A stretch of 64,000 bases of DNA. Source: Patagioenas fasciata (lineage: Eukaryota > Chordata > Aves > Columbiformes > Columbidae). Shown here in pieces: positions 57,668-64,000 of the stretch. The notes under the pieces were generated by a model. That model was given only the letters and a program-made list of their open reading frames with translations. It searched no databases and had not been told where the DNA came from. The stretch is from positions 43,653,001 through 43,717,000 of the forward strand of contig NC_092524.1 in the NCBI RefSeq assembly GCF_037038585.1, given 5' to 3'. Positions within the stretch are counted from its first letter, which is position 1, and each line of letters starts with the position of its first letter. Both the position numbers and the translations under genes were made by a program.

Positions 57668-60600
57668 GTAGGTCTTGCACTCTCTCAGGTTAATAGGCTT
57701 GGAGGGTAATATACAATCAATGTTCAAGTACTTTGAAAACACCACAGATCTCGTTTTCTTTGCTTTAAGCATTAGATATTGTACTATCCTATGTATCTTT
57801 TTCAGTTGTGTTTATAAAATGGGCCTAAGTCTTGACCTCTTTCATATTGTTTTTGTTCATGTAGTTTCATGTTAATGAACACGGAAAAAAATAAAAAGAA
57901 ATTTTTTTTTACATTAAAACATTTAAAAGGTATGGAAATCTTTTGATCCTTCAAAAGGTAAGTTTTAAATAAGGAATAAAACCCAGTAACTAGGGCAAAA
58001 TAAGTCATCTAGTACTTTGAGCCTGAAAAAAACAGAAGTCCTAGTGATAATCTGATGTTCAGTATCATATCTGAAGCTTACATTTATGTGCTGAATATTT
58101 GATTTTTTTTGGTTGGGAAGCTGCTTGCCAGAAACAATAAAGAGCCAATTATAATTTTGCTCAGTCAACTTTCACAGCCCACCGACCAACAAATCAATTA
58201 CCAAAGATGCACTTTCATATTTATAATTATAGTAGATATCAGGAGTATCAAGTTTTTCGAAGGTCATTGTAAGCATATGAGAGGGCATAATTCCCAGACA
58301 CTATAATATATTGCAGTTCTGTTTCTTACCCGTTTTGTGTGGAGCTCAGTGATGCAGCAGTAACACAAGTGAAGCTGAGCTTCCTTCGCTAGATGGAGCC
58401 CACACCACAGTGCGGGATGGGTGTGCTTTGTGTTTCTGAGTGTTGGTGGCATTTTGCTGCAGCTGGCGCCTCAGTTCTGCACCTGTTCTGACAATATGGA
58501 AGAGGACACTAGGTTTAGTTCTACAGGCTTTCTGCAGAAACAGACCGTATGTGTGTAACAGCCTAAAACAGTGTTTGGAGTACTTGTAGTACATGCAGCC
58601 TGTTGTTCAGACATCTGATCTCCACAGATTTTTCTCCTCAGTTCAGGACTTTTAGCTGATCTAGCTGTGAATTGTACAGGGGAATGAAATTATCCTTAAA
58701 AATGTAGTAATAATTTTGAGTTTTTAATGATTAGTGGTGTTCTATAATATTACAAGATAAAGAGAAGGATGTGTTTGATTGCACACAACTAATGCTGTCT
58801 GTTGTGTAAAAGTGTTTGTGAAAGTTATGGTTGAGATTGGTGTAATATAGAATGCAACAACAGCAACAAAACTTAATTCCTTAACCAGTTGACTGTCTAG
58901 TCTATGAAGCTTCATTTCTGTTCCCTGTGGTGACTGCTGGCTCTAAAATTTAAAATTTGTCAAGTATATGCGCTAGATTAGCAGTAGCAGTAAAAGATGG
59001 GGAGATTTCCAAGAGGAGTTCTGGCTAACAGGACATTCACACCCAAGCTGAGCAGTGGTGGAAATGATGTTCCCCTTGTTTGAGAACCTGATTGATCAAA
59101 TGAGTGAAATCTAATGAAACAAAGACTCAATACACTATTTTAAGTTTTCATGCCAGTAGATTTTGTTAGTCCCTGCAATAGCTGAAATTGTGTCATTTCC
59201 CAGTTTGGGGCCAGCTAACTTTCTGGTTCCAGGTTGACCCTGTTGCAGTTCCCTGTTGTCAGGCTGTCACCAAGAGGCTGAACAGAGATGAACTCGCTGT
59301 ATTTACTGTCAGTGGTGCAGCTCCCCTGGTGGATTTTGAACATGGATGTGGGAGTAGAGGCAAAACAGTGTCGTGATGTGTCAGATGTTTCCAGAAATAA
59401 GTTTGGGACTTTTTAGTTGCCTTTGTGCTGTGAAAGCAGACGTGTGGTGAGGAAAAGATGCTGCCCATTTTAGGCATGCCAGACTTTGTGACTTCTCCTG
59501 CAGCCAGGGTTTTCCAGAGGGGAAACTAGGTGAAGAGGCTGAAAATAGGATGTAAGCAAGTACATCTGAGAGGGGGGGTTTCCATTTTTCAGTCAGTCAC
59601 TTTTTTTGTAGTAGCCGCAATTCAAATAGAAAACAATTTAGCTTTCTATTCCTTCTTTCCTCCTAACTAGTTTGAGGTTTTTTTTTTAGTATATCTGTGT
59701 TTCTTGCAATGAAATTATTATTCAGGGAAACAGTTTGAGTTTTTTTGAGCTCTAAACTTTCTTTTTTCTGACAATGTTTCAAATTGAATATGTAATGCAT
59801 TTGGAATTTTTTTTTTTCACCAAGGAATATTCTTAGTCTTACTTTTGAAACAGAATCATTTTTTTGTTTGGTTTTATTTCTCTTACTTAAATATTATCAG
59901 ATTAGAAAATTAGAAGCAAAGATTTGGTTTGTTGAGGATCCCCCAAAAGTAGTCCGTTGTGCTGTGATTTAAAAAAAAAATCTTTTGTGTAATTAGTTTT
60001 GGAAAGAACATCAAACACCTTAGGGTTGTACGTCAGAATGGTAGTGAACACTGTTTACAACTACATTGAAAAGATGGTTTGCATGAACTATAAAACTGAT
60101 TATCTATGAAAAGGAAATACCTGTTACATCCTAAGAATAGACTGATTCAGATCTTTGTGCACATCTACTGAAAGGTCCATTAGGATGTCGTATGATGATC
60201 TAATATAGCAAGTTGCAAGTTTGCAGGCTGCTGAAGAAAGAAAACAGTTGTATAAAGACTGTCACCTTTTGTACTGATGTCTATATAATGTTTTCAGTCA
60301 GATGCCTGTTTACTCTGTCTGCATTTAATTGGTAGCTATGACACTGAGCCCAAGATGATCTAATTGGTATACTGTGAGGCAGAATCAGCTTTTGCTGTGA
60401 TAACTTGGATGTGATAGCTGCTCCCAGGTGTTGCTCTCAAATACACAAATGCAGTAATTTCATTCCCTTCACGGCTATTTCATAGCCCTGATAAGCCTGC
60501 AAGGATTGCTGTGCGAGGGGACGGAAGCACAAGGGAGATGTGCATGTGCTGGCAAGAAGGCAGGAAGAGATGGGTTTGTGGGCGTGTAAAGTCCCCACAC

Positions 60601-63600
60601 TAGATCTGGGCTATGTGTGTGAAGGGATTTTACATGTTCTTCTAGAATACAAGAGATTGGAGGGGGAAGAGGAAGTGATCCATTCATATCAGTGTTACTT
60701 TTGCAACTGAATGAGGTTGTGCTGTTTCCAAGGAGCCTTGAAATTAAAGCTCTATCTCTTACTTTTAGATTGATGCTTTTTCTTTTCTGTAGTGCTTTGG
60801 GTCTCCTTCCATGCCTGCATGTTTCACAACTCCATGGTTTGCACTGAAGCCCTGTGTGGTATATGTCAGTCCTGTTCTGAATGGAGTAGTTTATTTCTTC
60901 TGAAAAACCTATGTACTCCAAACTCTAAGAAGACTGCGTCTGACACAGTCTGCCCTAACCCCATCTGGCAGACCAGCTTCCCAGCTTCCAGTGTGATCTA
61001 TTCATTCTTCTGCCTGCTTCACTGACTCTCAGCTTGTGGTCCAAGCCAGCTAAATTGGCTGCACTGGAGCTGTTTCCAAGGTGAGCTACCCTCACCTGCC
61101 ATGAGATGCTTGTGTGATTATGGCTGTCCATCTTGCACCTGGATGTCATGACCTGTGCCCAGGGAAAAAGAGAAGGCCAGTTAATTCAGTTAGGCCTGCT
61201 GTGTCTCCTGAGAAGATCAGAGGCTAAAGAGGAGGAAACTCTTTCTTTCCCAGCAAACAGCTGATACTGTGTGCACAGTGTGTGCCACAGCCCAGGCTGT
61301 GTCTGCTGTTTGCCTCCTCTACCTCTATTCCCATAGATGTTACCTATCACTACCAGGGAGCAAAGAACTTTCTGTGGTGAGGAATCATGGAAGGAAGGAG
61401 AAGGCTGGGTGGAATTTCTCCTGTGGGAGAATTTCTCCCAGATGTGTGCCATGTTGCAGCAAAGGGATCAGATTCCCAGTTAAGTGTTTGTGCTCTACAG
61501 CAGGAGTGCACAATTTTGGCATGTTGCTGAATGCTGCAGAGCCCCTTGCACTGGGATGGAGGCTGTTTTCAGCAGGAACAGTTCCGGTCATTAATTCTCA
61601 GGTGGGAATGACTGAAAGTCCTCTTGTTGGTTCTGTGGCAGGGTGGGTCACTTTGCTAGAGGTGAATTTAAAATTATAGCACCTGGATTCAGATTTAGCT
61701 TCTGCAAGAACCCTGCTGTCAGGATGAAAATCCTGGTGGTGCCAGCATGGGTTGAAAGCTTTCTGTTAGTTCTGGAGAAGCATATAAGGGTGGTGAGTTG
61801 TAGTTAGGGTTAGGACTAAGGCTAAGCCTAGGCTTCGAGGTGGTAGAGACTTCTGAGCTGGCTGCCTTTTTTTTTTAAATTTTATTTGGTGGTGGTGGTG
61901 TCTGTTTGTTTTGGTTTTTTTTTTTTTTTTTCCTTCCTCTCTTCTAGGAGGCCCAATAATATAATTAATGCTGAGCTTGACTTAGATGAGCAAGTTATGA
62001 CTAATTTTTGGATGGATATGAGCTACTGGATTGTAGATAGGCTGGGGTTTCAGGATAGCAAGGATTGGAGAACCTGTTATTGCTGAATCCAGAAAGTCAT
62101 GAAAGCGTGGTGTTCAAGGATCAGTGTTTTGGACAGCAGGAGCTGGAGAACTTGAGTTATTTTTGGAGCCCAACAGGTTCATTAGATGGAGTGCTGGTGG
62201 AGACGAAGGGCTTCTTGGTAGCCTTTTGGGTATGCGCTGATGTTGGGCTACAGATGAGACTAGTGTAAGAGTGAATATCTAGGAGTTAAAATACTTGAAG
62301 CACTCACTCAATACGAGTGCGGTTAGACCAGAGTATTAGCTTAGAGATGGCATCAATAGGGACAAATGCGTTAGCTAGTCTGCAACAACATGGATCAAAA
62401 ATCTTATAACTGTTGTTTGGTTATAGGATGGCCAGTGCTGAACAGGTTAATTCTACAGGTTTTGCAGAACAGCAGTTTGGTGACTAAGTCCATTGTTGCC
62501 TCGTGGCTAATTTTTAGTTATGGGAAGGGTATGATTATTAGCTTGTGGATAAGGATAGGGTTAGCATTGCAATTAGGATTAAATACGCTGATATCAAGCC
62601 TGAAGACACCTGGATCATGAAGAGCCCTGTGCAGTCATAGATCTGTGAAACTGTGCAAAGATGAGACACAACATTTACATACAGATAGGGTTGAACAGCT
62701 TTCTGTTGTGTTTTGTTTTTTTTTTTTTCAGTTCTCTGCTAAATACAGGCGACTGCCCTTGATCAGATTAGGGTTAGTATTCAGTAGAGCAGAATCCTGC
62801 GTTGCCTTGAGTGCCAGGTTTGCTGCTAGATCTTGTAACATCCACAAGGATGAAGGTGGGCTGGTCAGAGTGTGCCTCAGGACTAGCTGTGGGTCTGTTT
62901 CCCTTCAGTGTTTTGGCTAGGACTAGGGTTAGTTTGGGGGTGGGAAAGAACACTAGCCTCAGAGCTCAATCCACTACTGAATCTTGTGTATCTGGTAAGC
63001 ATAAAGACAGGTAACGGTTCATGGTGGGTGTTGAGACAAGTGCCCAGACAGAGTCTGATAGCACTGCAGCCTTTATCCTGCTTACTTTCTGTCCTCCTGT
63101 CTCCATTTAATTCAGGGTTGGTGATACACTCTTCTTGTGTTATGATCTGCTAGAGGGGAGGGAACTTCTGAGAGGAAGGAAAAGGAGGGGAAGAAGGGAG
63201 ACCAAGTGGGAAATGGGTGGTGAGAGACAAAGCCAGTTGAAATTTTTCTAAGGTTTCTCTCGCATCTTCCCTTACCCTAGAGGCTGCTGATAATGGAAGT
63301 AGACAGAAGCACAGTGAGTCTTTTGGCAGGAGGATAAAAGACTAAGCTGCTTTCTTAGCAGCAAGAAGTAGATCTAGATGAAGACATTATAAATTTAGCG
63401 AATATTTCTCTCCCTCAATTTACCTCAGTGTTAGAGTATCTTACCTGGGAGTGGGTCAGATCTTCTGGGGTGGTCCATAGCCTTCCTTTTCTGGATTCAT
63501 ATAGCAAGAAATGAGTTGGGACCTTGTTAGGGTCACTTGGTCTCCTTTGCTATCAATTGATTGTGCAGCAAAATTAGGCCACACAATCTTCATATTCCAG

Positions 63601-64000
63601 TTAGTGCAATCAAATAAGAAAAAACAGGTTCTAATCTTATTTTTTTGAACACCAGTTGCTTGGTTAAAATACAGTTGCTAACCGTAATTTCCACTATATA
63701 TCCTCTGAAGATTTTGCTGAGCAAAATATAAACATGGTTTGCTGCTGCAGTGATTTTTCTCAGATCTGTATCTTCCTTACATTAGCTAGAACATAGAAGA
63801 AGAAATAGAATAAATTGATAAAGTGTTTCTTTTTTCCTGTTCATTAGCTGATCACAGAGGCACACAGGACCATAAACATGAAGTCAGAACAGTAGCTGTT
63901 ATCTAAAGAATTAAACTAATCTGAATTATCTAAGTAGCTAATTTTTAAATGAGGTTATTTTATCAGGAACATCTTGGACACACAATCCTTTACTGGCAGG
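57668..64000 (+). other. PRORP: PRORP intron after coding exon 3, running off the right edge
   Basis: I looked for the next PRORP exon (family block ELKRFENF and the catalytic DGLN region) and did not find it. The stretch contains a GGT microsatellite with T run at about 61.89-61.93 kb, scattered GGGTTAG motifs (61.8-62.93 kb) and a purine-rich patch at about 63.15-63.21 kb. Confidence 0.6.

Noticed and set aside
61803..61815. True interstitial telomere array
   Set aside because: Only two adjacent TTAGGG-like units; the other copies are hundreds of bases apart, so at most a decayed repeat.

Overview
This is vertebrate nuclear DNA, almost certainly from a bird. It holds spliced genes with consensus GT-AG introns, CpG-island promoters and several decayed CR1 LINE fragments, including the characteristic avian CR1 3' tail near 30.56 kb. 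The gene order SRP54 - FAM177A1 - PPP2R3C - PRORP is the conserved amniote order (human 14q13.2), packed here into 64 kb. All exon models were built by hand from splice sites, reading phase and remembered family sequences; no alignment was run.

Layout. 1-10.5 kb: SRP54 (+), the GTPase subunit of the signal recognition particle, from codon 57 to the stop in 13 exons; the 5' end lies off the left edge. 10.5-15.1 kb: intergenic. 15.1-29.2 kb: FAM177A1 (+), five coding exons starting in a CpG island. 29.2-32.2 kb: 3'UTR and convergent intergenic DNA with a CR1 tail. 32.2-47.7 kb: PPP2R3C (-), complete in 13 coding exons, a B''-type phosphatase regulatory subunit with an EF-hand. 47.1-48.2 kb: a CpG island that looks like a shared bidirectional promoter, with NRF-1, E-box, CCAAT and ZNF143-like motifs. 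48.9-57.7 kb: the first three coding exons of PRORP (+), the mitochondrial protein-only RNase P nuclease; its catalytic domain must lie beyond the right edge. 57.7-64 kb: PRORP intron as far as I can tell.

The four genes are unrelated housekeeping functions (protein targeting, a Golgi-linked protein, phosphatase regulation, mitochondrial tRNA processing). They share neighbourhood rather than pathway.

The most interesting non-genic structures are: (1) a 1,065-bp solo LTR in a SRP54 intron with perfect 5-bp target duplications, carrying eleven short dyad (hairpin) elements of three alternating types at about 30-bp pitch; (2) a 110-bp palindromic hAT-type miniature element in FAM177A1 intron 2, with 40-bp perfectly complementary arms and no spacer, hAT-like termini and an imperfect 8-bp duplication; (3) the promoter motif set between PPP2R3C and PRORP. 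I found no bacterial-style operon, CRISPR array, tRNA or rRNA gene.
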